A stretch of DNA of 64,000 nucleotides from Ariolimax columbianus (Eukaryota > Mollusca > Gastropoda > Stylommatophora > Arionidae). Below are positions 22,371-31,998 of the stretch, piece after piece. The translations under genes were made by a program, and so were the position numbers. The notes below the pieces were generated by a model that made no database searches, had not been told where the DNA came from, and worked only from the letters and a program-made list of their open reading frames with translations. Where the stretch lies: assembly GCA_036924085.1 (NCBI GenBank), contig JAVGWX010000003.1:126724974-126788973 (forward strand). The letters run 5' to 3'. Each line of letters starts with the position of its first letter. Within the stretch, counting starts at the first letter, position 1.

Positions 22371-22883
22371 ATTATGGGATGTTTTTTTACTGCTAGAAGG
22401 ATTGACAAGTTTTTACAATCTTTCTAACATTTCACATTGCATGTTAGGAGGAATAGGGTCAAAATGTAAATGGAAGTGCCTGAAGTAGCTGCTTCTGGTC
22501 AAGTCAAGTTTCTTGTTAAGTCAGTACTTTTGAAGTGCAGAGAAGCATATGTAAATATATAGATTGTATACAAAACTTGAGGTTTAGGGCATCTCATAGG
22601 GAAGATTAAATTATTCTTCAGCTCAAATTGGTGTAGATCATCAAAGAAGCAGGAAATGATACCAGTAGCTCATATATGAACCTAGTCCTGGTCTCCAGGA
22701 CTATTTAAGTGGTTGATGACTATAGCGGTCTAATTTATGTAGAAAATGTCACTGGGGTTTTTGCAGAAGCAGAAACAAAGTTCAAGGCCAGTCTCACCTA
22801 TGTATTTCATATTACAGCATTTGCAAATAATAGTGTAGATTTATGTGGTTTGCTAGTGAACCTCCTCTTTTATCTAAAAAATT

Positions 22884-23070
22884 AGGGGAGACTAACATCT
22901 GGTCATGCAAAACATACTGATCAGACATATTAGTCAGGGTCAGGTCAAATATACTGATCAGACATATTAGTCAGGGTCATGCAAAACATACTGATCAGAC
23001 ATATTAGTCAGGGTCATGCAAAACATACTAATCAGACATATTAGTCAGGGTCAGGTCAAATATACTGACC
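22884..23070 (+). repeat. 37-bp tandem array, about four units
   Basis: Units AACATACTGATCAGACATAT plus TAGTCAGGGTCATGCAA begin at about 22911, 22948, 22985, 23022 and 23059, a constant 37-bp spacing. Alternate units carry AGGTCAAATA instead of ATGCAAAACA, hinting at a two-unit higher order. An inverted short version lies at 41680-41760, and one partial unit at 40328-40380. Confidence 0.92.
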
Positions 23071-23929
23071 AAGGTCCCATCTCACTTCCATGCAATTCTC
23101 CCTGGAAACAGACCTGTTTTATAACAGTCAGACTAACGAGGTGGAGATCAACATGATTCCTGGTGTAGTGAGCGACACGCAGATTCTGGGGAACCCCAGT
23201 CTACCTTCATCTATACACTTCGAATATGCGGAAAGCTACTGCAATCCACCAAACTACTTTTTCGGGGAACACAAAAGAATAAAGTTACAAATTGTGGGCA
23301 TTAAACAGCAACAACAACATCTCAAAAACTGATTTTGAGAAGGCCACTGAATGTGTCTGGGTAACATTACGAAACCACGCTTATTTTTGTAAGGCAAGGT
23401 ACCATGGTGGTCCATGAATTAAGTTTAGAGTTGGCTTCTGGTCAATAGGTCACGCATGTTTCTATCACGTCTGTGGGCAGTATTAGGAAACACACATTTG
23501 GAGAATCAGAGGGAGGGATAGAGAGATGGTGAAACAAAGATCTCACGGACAGATGAAGTGTGAGGATGAAATATAGGAGCCAATTTCATGTGGCCCAAAG
23601 GGGGATGGTGTGAAGAAGGAGGACGTCTGTACAAAAGAGAGGACACGCCGTAAGGCTGAGGTAAGAATAACTTCAAGATAAGGACACTTGCGGAGGAAGT
23701 CAAGCACCTTGTGGGGTTGTAGAAAGTCATTGTCTTTCTGGCATAGGCGACGAAGGTGTAACTGCTAAGCAAATGAGAGAATTACCACAAGATTGAGGGC
23801 GAGAAGAAGTGTAAATACAATCATTCAGATAACCACGGTGTTACTAGCCATCTTTTCATTCAATTGTATATCTTACTTCTAAATAAGACAAATGTCTTGA
23901 AGAACACAGAGAATTTAATGTAGCAGAAG

Positions 23930-24215
23930 CATGTACTGCTCTTTGACAAGAAGAGATCGTGTGACAATATTCAGACTGTGAAAAGGACACTGCATTGAGC
24001 ACACAGACAAGTGCGCATGTGGGGAGAACAGACAGTGGAACATGTTCTCCTTATCTGCCGGAACCACGAAAGGAGCAGAGTGATAACATAACACTCAACC
24101 TATCCCCCAAACCAAATTGTTGGATAAACTATATGATAAGATAAACCGGAGAATGGCTGCCACATTTATAATGGAAATATATGTGAATATTTGAGTGCAA
24201 ATTACGGTGAAGAAG
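23930..24215 (+). pseudogene. I-like LINE 3' end remnant
   Basis: One frame reads KCACGEQTVEHVLLICRNHE, the Cys/His motif (C.CG...T.EH.L..C) that ends I-like LINE polyproteins. A degraded end with NGCHIYNGNI and GAAGAAGAA follows. It is short and full of stops elsewhere. Confidence 0.7.
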
Positions 24216-24474
24216 AATCCTTTCATCTCATGCTTTCAGTTTGGACTTTATACTTTAATTTTGTCACAAGATTTTCAAGACCCTCTATTTTTTAGCATAT
24301 TTATGTTCTGGTTGAAGAACTTTATTAGGTACTCAGGGCTCCTGCCAACAAGCCATTCTACCAATTAAAACCTGAGTAGTAGGAAAGGATGTATAGTGTT
24401 CAATATTTATCTGTGTTGTTTGATTTCACTACATTGTATTTAAGTAATTTTGATTTTTCTCTTGCTTTCTTTAG

Positions 24475-24520
24475 TCTAAAAAAAAATCCGTCTGACAGAG
24501 CAGACTTGCAGTCATTGATG
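24475..24520 (+). CDS. MEK: MAP kinase kinase (MEK) exon, end of kinase domain
   Basis: CTTTCTTTAG precedes 24475 and GTAAGT follows 24520. The first base completes the Cys codon begun at 21807; the exon then encodes LKKNPSDRADLQSLM and ends in phase 0. Known family: human MEK1 has CLIKNPAERADLKQLM here, containing the arginine conserved in subdomain XI (in RAD). The next exon should begin with a V-H-x-F-I-K-R-like segment and a DFAGWL-like C-terminus; I could not find it before the converging CaMKIV-like gene. Frame, phase and splice sites all agree with the exon at 21746, which makes a chance match unlikely. Confidence 0.82.
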
Positions 24521-24724
24521 GTAAGTTATTGTAGGACTAATAATACACAAATTGTTTGTGAAGGTATTAGTTAAAGTACATCTTTTTCTGTCTTTCTGTT
24601 GGTTGTTGAAAACATTGATATATGAATATGTGTGCGTAAGAGAGAGAGAGAGGGAGACATATTTATAGTCCCATCTCTCACTGAGTTTTTGTGTACATTC
24701 TGGTCTTACCTCCTGTTAGACCAG

Positions 24725-24822
24725 GGGCCGCTAGAAACTTGTGGGATTTGATCGCCCCCCCATTTCCATTCATCACTGTGAGAGGCGAGTCCCTTAACCT
24801 CTTGACTACAGCGACCCCTGAC
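24725..24822 (-). mobile_element. tRNA-like SINE head, fragment
   Basis: The minus strand reads GGTCGCTGTAGTCAAGAGGT (A-box-like) and, downstream, CGATCAAATCCCACAAG (B-box-like), closing with AGCGGCCCC, which can pair with the 5' GGGGTCGCT. This resembles a tRNA-derived repeat head rather than a real tRNA because the arm spacing is irregular. Confidence 0.5.
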
Positions 24823-25024
24823 TTCGTGTACTAGGTCTCAGTGTTTGTGATACAGAATGACCAGTTTCCTTTCTCACTGCCTTGCCTTGCATATATCTAA
24901 CAAGTCAAGTACTCATTTACAGCTAGCTACACGTGATTAATTTAAATTTCCAGTCAGTTTGGCTGAGAGCGGCAACCATTATAAATGTTCACACTTTCAT
25001 ACATTTGTCGCCTTGGAACAATTA

Positions 25025-25249
25025 GTATAAAGTAAGTAGCATGTCCTTTGCAGAACATCGCTTCTTACAACCACCAACCTAGTTGGCCGTTTCTTGACAA
25101 GTGTGCAGTACGGTAGGTTGCCATTACTTTCCGTACGTGGAAGAGCAAAAAAAAACTATTTCTGCCAAACTGGATACGAGTTCAATTCAAACCGGATGCG
25201 TTGGGATTGTGAAACGGATGCTTCACTCCTATTCCACGCAGCCTTCTTT
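25025..25249 (-). mobile_element. SINE D, copy 2, with 9-bp TSD
   Basis: Matches 13146-13379 throughout: AAGTAAGTAGCATGTCCTTT, GTTGCCATTACTTTCCGTAC and GCGTTGGGATTGTGAAACGG on the plus strand. GAACAATTA flanks it at 25016-25024 and 25250-25258. The B-box-like segment is more eroded than in copy 1. Confidence 0.83.
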
Positions 25250-25364
25250 GAACAATTAACAGAATCGTAATTTGATTTTCAGGCAACTATTTAAGAGGGA
25301 AAAAACTAACTTTAAGCGAGGGCTCAACTTCATTGCCTCGGGTTTTCCCCATTTAGCTCAGTCT

Positions 25365-25510
25365 CTCTCAACAGATGGGTACCCCATCTATCAAGAGCAA
25401 TGCACAAAGCACGAAATCCGTAGCTCCAGCGATGAACCCAGGGATCTCTGGAAAAAATTGACATCATGGACCGACCGTCGCAGTTCGAATTCGAACCCCG
25501 ACCGTCTATT
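25365..25510 (-). repeat. Possible tRNA-like repeat fragment
   Basis: The minus strand contains GTCGGGGTTCGAATTCGAAC near its start and an ordered body with ATCGCTGGAGCTACGGATTT. The B-box-like piece suggests a SINE but no A box was found, and a plus-strand frame of 90 codons crossing it has no domain support. Confidence 0.35.
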
Positions 25511-25639
25511 TAACTATTTAAGGCAACTATTTAAGATTACATAATCTTATCATAAAATATGCACATAGGTTTGTAACATACTTCATTCATAACAAACACA
25601 TAATCTAACTCAAAGCTTTATATAAATATTTGGAGCTAG

Positions 25640-25780
25640 TCTGCTGCTGAGATTTGCAGGACTTACTTGACAACATCCCGCAGTATAAATATATAGACTG
25701 GGGCAGTAACTTCAGCTCTGAAGTGACCTACTAAGTCCTCATTAATCAGGGCAGCTATCATATCAGACTCTCATTCCTTG
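25640..25780. repeat. Decayed repeat shared with 38500-38600
   Basis: CTCATTAATCAGGGCAGC and the nearby TCCTTGCTTTAGAAAAG resemble GATTAATCAGGACAGT and TCCTTGCTTTGGAATG near 38535-38595. The similarity ends at the hAT insertion point. Confidence 0.45.
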
Positions 25781-25788
25781 CTTTAGAA

Positions 25789-26863
25789 AAGAGGTGGACA
25801 AACAACGGACCTCATGTGTCAATTTGTATGGCGATTTCAAATTTTGCCATTCCTAACAATGAGTGCTACTTTCAGAAAACGTAAAATTGAAGATGAATGC
25901 CATGTTTTTAACAAGGAATTGACACACAAGTATTGAACAAAATAAAAGTTGAAAGTAATGCAATGTAGGACTGATTAATATGCCATGATAGTGCTGCTGT
26001 TTTTAAGAAGTACAATTTGAGGTGACATTATAAAACTAAGCACTGTAAGTTTTGAAGTAATTTATTAGATAGTGAATTTTAAACAAAAACTAGTAACTTG
26101 TGAAGATTAAAATGATAACAAAATGTTGCTGGGACCAGACAACCATCAAAGAGACGGACACAAAGGCCAGTTGTGTATTTGCATATAAAATTGCCAAACA
26201 TAACATAACATTTTCTGACAAAGAATTGTTAAAGGACTGTATGCTTGATGCTCTGGATATTGTCTGCTCAGAAGTCAAAACAAAAATTGGAGCTATATCT
26301 TTGTCAAAGAGAACTATAATGGACAGCTGTGTACATCCCATTAACGATAACAATATAAGTAGTTATTAAACAAATTTAGACTAAGAAGCAACATAAGTAT
26401 ACATGATATTTTATTTTATTTTCTATGTCATGTCATTGTAATATAATATTTTATCTGCTGTTTTCTTTGTGTACCAAAGTTATATAATAATAAGTGGGGA
26501 CGGCGTGGGCTAGTGGTTAAGTGACACGGCTCACAACCAGAAGGTGCTGGGTTCAATCCCCATCACAGCACTGGCTGTTACCCCGGGGAAGCAAACCCTT
26601 AGAAAATGTAGGAGGAAGCAGGCCCATACATAAAATGCATGCTGAAGTTGGATGCACTGGGCCAACAGGCGCAAAATAAAAACCACAGTGCAATGCACAC
26701 CGCCTTTGGGGATTAGAGAAATAAGATGGAAAAAAAAAATTATAATAATAAATGTATTTTTGTGTGAAAATAAAGTTCATTATTTAGTAAATTTAGATTT
26801 TTGTCACATGTGAAACCTTAAAGATGTCCATGTGGTCCTTATGGAGAAAAGTTTGCTCATATC
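25789..26863 (+). mobile_element. hAT derivative with GTF2IRD2/ZBED5-like transposase remnants
   Basis: The ends resemble hAT-Charlie-like termini: AGAGGTGGACAAAC on the left, and AGATATGAGCAAAC read inward from the right. TGCTTTAGAA occurs at both 25779-25788 and 26864-26873, containing the 8-bp duplication expected of hAT. Inside, the frame from 25858 reads MSATFRKRKIEDECHVFNKE, then LICHDSAAVFKKYNLR with HYKTKH (BED-like C..C..H..H pattern), then ASCVFAYKIAKHNITFSDKE and IGAISLSKRTIMD. These match the N-terminal part of vertebrate GTF2IRD2/ZBED5-type hAT proteins. Stops and loss of the catalytic and dimerisation parts make it non-autonomous. A SINE A copy sits inside; without it the element is about 0.82 kb. 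Confidence 0.82.
26496..26740 (+). mobile_element. SINE A copy inside the hAT element, 11-bp TSD
   Basis: Head GGGGACGGCGTGGGCTAGTG, B box GGTTCAATCCCC, body GGAGGAAGCAGGCCCATACA and A-rich tail are all present. TATAATAATAA flanks it at 26483-26493 and 26741-26751. It is younger than the hAT copy it interrupts. Confidence 0.92.
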
Positions 26864-26944
26864 TGCTTTAGAAGGTACAGGAGGAATGATTATATCATGG
26901 TTGGATAACAGAAAGTTTGAAACTATCAGAGTAGCAAACATAGA

Positions 26945-27057
26945 AAGCTTGCACATACAGGAGTTTATGTGGGAAACCTTGCACCTACAGGAGTTTGTGT
27001 GAGAAACCTTGCACCTACAGGAGTTTGTGTGAGAAACCTTGCACCTACAGGAGTTTT
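26945..27057 (+). repeat. 30-bp tandem array next to the RTE element
   Basis: Four units of GCACCTACAGGAGTTTGTGT plus GAGAAACCTT begin at 26951, 26981, 27011 and 27041. The first is slightly diverged. Because 30 is a multiple of 3 it translates as a repeated decapeptide (APTGVCVRNL). It directly precedes the first recognisable RTE codons, so it may be part of the element's upstream region or a host minisatellite. Confidence 0.92.
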
Positions 27058-27059
27058 GT

Positions 27060-28625
27060 GTGGATCTACTGTCCTGAAAGAGGAAAATCAAACGATAACA
27101 AGGGAAGAAGTATATGAAGCCGTAAAAATGCTGAAGAGAGGCAATGGCTGTCGGTGTGAATAATATTCCAGCAGAGCTCCTGCAAGTGGGAGGTGAGGTG
27201 ACAATTACTACCCTGACTTACATCTGCAATAGAATTTGGCAGACACGAGTGTGGCCCACCTGCTGGACAAAATCAGTCATTATACCACTGCCTAAATCGG
27301 GAAACCTAAATGTATGTCAGAACTATCGAACAATCAGTCTGATAAGTCATCCAAGTAAAGTTCTCTTGAGGATATTACTTAACAGACTGAATCCTCAGGC
27401 GGAGAGTATCATTGCCGAAGAACAAGCGGGAAGGAGTACCATCGAGCAGATATTTAATCTTCGTCTACTGAATGAGAAGTACTCAGAGTATTATCAACCA
27501 CTCTACCATGCCTTCATTGACTTTCGAAAGGCGTTTGACAGAGTGTGGCATGCGGCGCTATGGTCAACAATGAGGCATTATAAGTTCAACAGTGATATTG
27601 TGAGGGTAATTGCAAACCTTTATCAGCAGGCGACCAGCGCTGTCTCAGTAGAGGGAACGCTAGGCGATTGGTTCCGTACGACGGTGGGTGTGAGACAGGG
27701 TTGTATACTCTCCCCCACACTCTTCAATATCTTCTTGGAGAGAATAATGGAGACGACCTTAAAAGGACATGTTGGCACGGATAAAATAGGTGACAGGCTT
27801 ATCACAAACTTCCGCTTTGCTGATGATATTGATGTATTGGCAGGCACAGAAAGGGAACTCCAGGAGTTGATTGGTAGATTGGATAGAACGGCCCTGAGTT
27901 TTGGTATGGAAATAAATGCTGATAAAACAAAGCTCATGACCAATAACGTTGCAGGGTTTCAATCTGTCATAGAGGCAAATGGGCAGGTACTTGAGGTGGT
28001 GAAACGTTTCAAATATCTTGGATCGTTGATCAGCGAAGAGGGTTCAAAGACAGAGGTAATTGCAAGAATAGCACAAACAACAGCGGCGCTGACTAGGCTG
28101 CAACCAATTTGGCGAGACAAGCGCCTCGCCCTCGGCATAAAAGTCAGACTACTGCACTCTTTGGTGCTGTCAATATTTCTGAATGCCTGCGAGACCTGGA
28201 CCATTACAGCAGATATCCAGGGCAGAATACGTGCAATGGAAATGCGGTGCTATAGAAAACTCCTAAATGTTACATATAAGGATCGTGTCACGAACGTAGA
28301 CATCCGTCAGAGAGTTGAAGATGCTATTGGTCCTTTTGAAGATCTGTTCACAACTATCAAAAGACGAAAGATGGCCTGGTGCGGGCACGTCGCGAGGTCC
28401 AACGGAATTCCCAACTCGATACTCTTTGGATCCGTACCGGGACAGAGAGGGCGAGGACGTCCAAGGAAGAGATGGGTGGACAACATCACTGAGTGGTCAG
28501 GCCTTCGTCCCGGTGAGATACGTCAGGCGGCGACAGACAGAGAGAGATGGCGTGGGATTTTCATGTCTTCATGTGTGCCCCAACGACCTGATGGGTTACG
28601 GGATGAACTGAACTGAACTGAACTG
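27060..28625 (+). mobile_element. RTE-like LINE, 5' truncated, nearly intact RT, (TGAAC)n tail
   Basis: Coding begins with EENQTITREEVYEAVKMLKR (27080 onward), a typical pre-RT segment, shifts frame once near 27145 (one extra base), then runs open to 28616. The 3' end has four to five GAACT units, the short-repeat tail expected for RTE-type elements. The endonuclease domain is missing. Fragments of the same family lie at 50112-50735 (minus strand) and probably 40433-40930. Confidence 0.9.
27144..28616 (+). CDS. RTE-like reverse transcriptase, C-terminal 490 codons
   Basis: RNA-directed DNA polymerase of a non-LTR retrotransposon. Visible in order: GVNNIPAELL (residues 4-13), the RT fingers with PLPKSGN and NYRTISL, EEQAGRSTIEQIF, motif A FIDFRKAFDRVWH (catalytic Asp), motif B GVRQGCILSPTLFNIF, motif C FRFADDIDVLAG (catalytic Asp pair), then VVKRFKYLGSLI, CETWTIT, MAWCGHVARSNG and RGRGRPRKRWVDNITEW. 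All RT catalytic residues are present. The ATG used as start is not a natural start: the protein continues upstream in another frame as far as about 27080, so a 1-nt insertion has split it. No endonuclease is left, so the copy cannot act alone. No stop interrupts 490 codons, which suggests moderate age at most. Confidence 0.92.
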   Translation: MAVGVNNIPAELLQVGGEVTITTLTYICNRIWQTRVWPTCWTKSVIIPLPKSGNLNVCQNYRTISLISHPSKVLLRILLNRLNPQAESIIAEEQAGRSTIEQIFNLRLLNEKYSEYYQPLYHAFIDFRKAFDRVWHAALWSTMRHYKFNSDIVRVIANLYQQATSAVSVEGTLGDWFRTTVGVRQGCILSPTLFNIFLERIMETTLKGHVGTDKIGDRLITNFRFADDIDVLAGTERELQELIGRLDRTALSFGMEINADKTKLMTNNVAGFQSVIEANGQVLEVVKRFKYLGSLISEEGSKTEVIARIAQTTAALTRLQPIWRDKRLALGIKVRLLHSLVLSIFLNACETWTITADIQGRIRAMEMRCYRKLLNVTYKDRVTNVDIRQRVEDAIGPFEDLFTTIKRRKMAWCGHVARSNGIPNSILFGSVPGQRGRGRPRKRWVDNITEWSGLRPGEIRQAATDRERWRGIFMSSCVPQRPDGLRDELN

Positions 28626-28938
28626 TCCTGGTCATGCTGGGGTTTTATAATATTGATGGTTCTGGCATCCTGGCTTTCAAAACACTGGGACATTATATAA
28701 GAACAAAGGAGACATACTGAATTCAATTACCTACTGTGATATTGATGCACAGACTACACGAGTTTGGGATCGAACAGGGAGGAAAAGCAGTGAGGGCAGA
28801 TCAGACATCTGTACAGCCAGTGAACTACAGGAACCAGAAACATCAGTATATCTACCCGTTACCATCTGTTTAAAGAGATAGCACCTCTTAATTTTTTCAG
28901 AGTTCTGTAATGTTAGTTCCGTATCAAATATCATTTAA

Positions 28939-29275
28939 GGATCAAGATGCTGAGCTGCAACAGTCAGCGACCTATATCTGACTGCTAGCATCAGGGCCAG
29001 CGAACCAGAGCTTCCAAGACCCTTTCTACACCTCCACAGGGTGATCCAGGATAACAGGCTGCAACAGAGCAAACTGGATAAGTAGAAGGGATCGAAGAGG
29101 GAAGACAACCCGGTACTCAAAAATACCTGCTGAAGTCGGATGTGTTAGACCGAAGGGTGCAAATATAGCATTCAAGCTGTAAACTACGACAATGTATTCC
29201 ATTCTCTGGACTACATTCTGCTACTTGTAAAGCCCTTATCAGGGTTGGTAGCGGGAGACTGAGAATGAACGAAGC
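28939..29275 (+). mobile_element. SINE B copy
   Basis: Starts GGATCAAGATGCTGAG and proceeds through the ordered blocks AGCGACC, AGGGCCAGCGAACCAGAG, GCTGAAGTCGGATGTG and CAAGCTGTAAACTACGAC to TAGCGGGAGACTGAGAATGA and a short GAAG end. The tRNA head present at 46921 is missing here. Confidence 0.87.
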
Positions 29276-29799
29276 CAAGCGAAATATAATTTATGTTACA
29301 GTCACCTGAAGTCATATTATGTATTTGTGGCACATTTGCTTTACAAAGATCAATTATCTTCTCAGAACCACCCATTTGTGAAAAAATATGAAACATCTGA
29401 AATCTCCATTGGCCAGTGGGTCTGCAAGGTCATGGACATCAACCCAAGCTGAGTCCATTTTGTGGCTTGAGATCCCAGGACTAGACGGACAGTTCACGGG
29501 ACGAACATTCTCCCATGTGAGAGATAACAGTGAACCAGATATTGCTGTATGCTTGAGCCCGTTTTGCTATATTTTTTTCTTGTTGCCAGAAGTTGTTGTT
29601 AACATGTGCGAAATAATTATTGAATATTTTAAGTGAACTTTGTTGCTGTCTCTATTATTTCTCATGGCATAGTAAATGGGAAAGAATTGTTTGGTGTAAT
29701 TCGCTATATAGGATTGAAATTGTGAGGATTGAGAAATACTAAGTGCTTTTTTGATTATCAGATATTGCTTAACATGATGTGGATAATGTAAAGTCAACA
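29276..29799. other. No gene recognised
   Basis: Short frames at 29388-29636 have no domain features or paired splice sites. Nothing else was identified. Confidence 0.45.
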
Positions 29800-30165
29800 T
29801 TTAAATATTTTTCATGAAATTATTAGCACAATAAAATGTTTTAAAAGATGAAATTCTTAGTACTATAAATAGGTTACAAATTATTAAATTAATTGTGACA
29901 CAAGTTTCAAATTATAAAGTTTATATAGCAATAAATGAGTTTATAAATGGTTAATCAATAGGGCACAAAATAAGGTTAGATTTGTGAAATTATTAGTGCA
30001 ATAAATGTTTAATGTTGTCAAATTAGTATTTAGTAAATCAGTTTATAGCTATGAAATTAATATAATATAAGTTAAAATGGCTTAGAATTATGAAATAAAT
30101 AGTGCAATAAAAAATTTTTTAAACTGTGAAAATAATAGAGCAATAAATGCGTTTTAATGTGAAAC
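29800..30165. repeat. AT-rich diverged tandem repeat
   Basis: Variants of TATGAAATTATTAGTGCAATAAATG and TTAATAAATTTATAAATTAT-like words recur at irregular 40-60 base spacing. The units are too diverged to define a clean period by eye. Confidence 0.6.
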
Positions 30166-31012
30166 TACTTAACAAACACACTTTTCAACCTCTAAAGGTC
30201 TTTATCGAGGACTAGACAAACGAAACCGCACACATAACAGTTGTGGTTAAAGCTAAACAAATAATAGCTTCCTTCACTTTTTGTGTGTGTTTGTACTTTT
30301 TCTGTTAGTATACCTTTGATAAAGACCATTACTTGTTGAAATGCTGATGCACATCAGTTACTAATCTCCTGTAAATCTAAATTTTCTCTTTGCTTGTTTT
30401 TCTTCCTTCATTGATATTGCTTTTCACTGTAGACCCTCACATACTTGAAATTAGTAATGCAATAAATTAATTTACAATTTATAGAAGTTATAAACTAATA
30501 AAACTGGTTCATGACATTTGTAGTGAAAGAATTGGAATTGATGAGGGTAGTTTAGACCAGAATGACAAGTGAAGAGACTTACATGCCTGACAGAAACAAG
30601 AGCTGCTGTTCTGTAGTTGAAAAGCTTGATAACCAAAAATGTATTTGGCAGTAAGTCATTCACTTTATACTTCAGAACTTCAATGATGACACTGTATTGT
30701 TCTCTATCTCCATCGTCAACATTAATTGTTCTTATATGTACCATTCTATCTATAATGATATTGCAGTTGATGAATTGGCAATCCACAGACGGGTACAGTT
30801 TGACATCAAATGTGGTTATAGATAGAAGGGTCAGGGATCACTTGAAAGGTCGGAGCAGAAATGTGTACAGCCAGTGAGCTATTTAAACTATCAGTTTGCA
30901 TAGGCATCACTATTTTGAGAGGGACAGCACCAATAAGTCTACCCGTAGTGCAGTGAAGCTTATTCTGTATAAGATAACATAACTGATCTGCATGCCTACT
31001 GGTTATGTAAAT
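30166..31012. other. No gene recognised
   Basis: Two blocks (complement at 30185-30235, direct at 30290-30350) resemble the GATAAAGACC block near 37905-37940. Frames at 30472-30877 have no domain features. Confidence 0.45.
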
Positions 31013-31835
31013 CAGGCATGTGCAACTTCACCAAGAGCTCGGTCCAGATAGCAAGTTAAAAATATATCCACAGTCCATACCACATGATGCTGTTTTAAGA
31101 TATTGGTATGTATATGACACCAAAAATGCTTAGTTTTTGTTCATTTTTGTTAATTGACCTGTTAATTTGTCTGCACATACAATTGCAAGTGTTTAAAAAA
31201 AACATTTACACCCATACACATGAGAACAAGAGAAGTGATAAAGTGAAGTGAGTTAAGTTATGTCATTGGTATAAACAATGTACAAGTAGATCATGAAAGT
31301 TTATTCAGCTATTTATTATTTGTTTATCTTAATTAATATAATTTTATATAGTTCCCTTTACAAATAATATTAAGTTAAGCTTAAATCAGATCAGATGCAT
31401 TCAGCGGGACTTCATATCGCTCACAAAATGGTCAATGTTCAGGGAAATGACTAAATTTGCAATACAAAAAGCATTTTCTAGATGTGAATCTGTTATTCTC
31501 GTTCTCATTTTAGATTTAACAAACAACATTCTAAAAATTTGCTCCCAGTTGTATAAGATTCCAAATAGCGATATTCTCTTCCTAGCAAAGGCTATGAGTT
31601 TCTGGTACTTGTCCTTTGGGAAATATTTCTTATAAGTATGTTAGTGACATATCCTTAAATTTGTTTTCAAATCTGAGTTCTCCTGCTGCTCTATTAGTTC
31701 TATTTGCAAAGAAGCTAAATGCAGAAAAATGTAACAGTCTCTAGGTGGCTGACGGCCAGACTACGATGAAATTCGGAACATTTCTTGTGGGCTGGATAAA
31801 AGCAGGACACGGTCGCCGTACATTGCACATGCCTG
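31013..31835 (-). mobile_element. hAT derivative with terminal inverted repeats and C-terminal transposase remnant
   Basis: The termini are inverted: CAGGCATGTGCAA at 31013-31025 and its complement at 31823-31835. On the minus strand, from about 31640 to 31390, one open stretch reads YKKYFPKDKYQKLIAFARKR, then ISLFGILYNWEQIFRML, RTRITDSHLENAFCIAN and LNIDHFVSDMK. This matches the hAT C-terminal dimerisation domain of GTF2IRD2/ZBED5-type proteins (LFGSTY.CEQ.FS..K, then DEHL). No N-terminal or catalytic part remains. The 8-bp flanks are not convincingly duplicated (ATGTAAAT versus GGGTAAGG). At 823 bp it is the same size as the 25.8 kb hAT copy without its SINE. Confidence 0.85.
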
Positions 31836-31909
31836 GGGTAAGGCATGAATAGTTTTTAAGATGTTTATAAAATTGGTTATGTATTTAATTGATTTATTTT
31901 AAGACCAAA

Positions 31910-31998
31910 TTTATAATTCACTGTTTAGTTTTGAAACAATATAATTCACTGTTTAGCTTTGAAATAATATTATTCACTGTTTAGTTTTTAAATAATGA
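31910..31998. repeat. Short tandem repeat, three units
   Basis: TATAATTCACTGTTTAGTTTTGAAACAA-like units of about 33 bases occur three times in succession with a few substitutions. Confidence 0.85.

Larger units (their letters stand above)
21808..24474 (+). other. Inferred MEK intron, 2.67 kb, repeat-filled
   Basis: Lies between the two MEK exons; begins GTATGT and ends CTTTCTTTAG. It holds a SINE B-related copy, a 37-bp tandem array, an I-like LINE 3' remnant, and an unassigned open frame at 23090-23332 whose start resembles the sequence near 40380-40450. That shared segment is repetitive, so no exon is claimed there. Confidence 0.7.

Noticed and set aside
22884..23070. CRISPR-like spaced repeats
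   Set aside because: Constant 37-bp head-to-tail units without spacers.
23090..23332. 80-codon frame in the MEK intron as a possible cassette exon
   Set aside because: Its start is shared with a repeat near 40380 and the peptide does not fit any MEK segment.
25272..25544. 90-codon frame after a TTTTCAG site
   Set aside because: It overlaps a probable tRNA-like repeat and has no kinase or other domain; it does not encode the expected MEK C-terminus.
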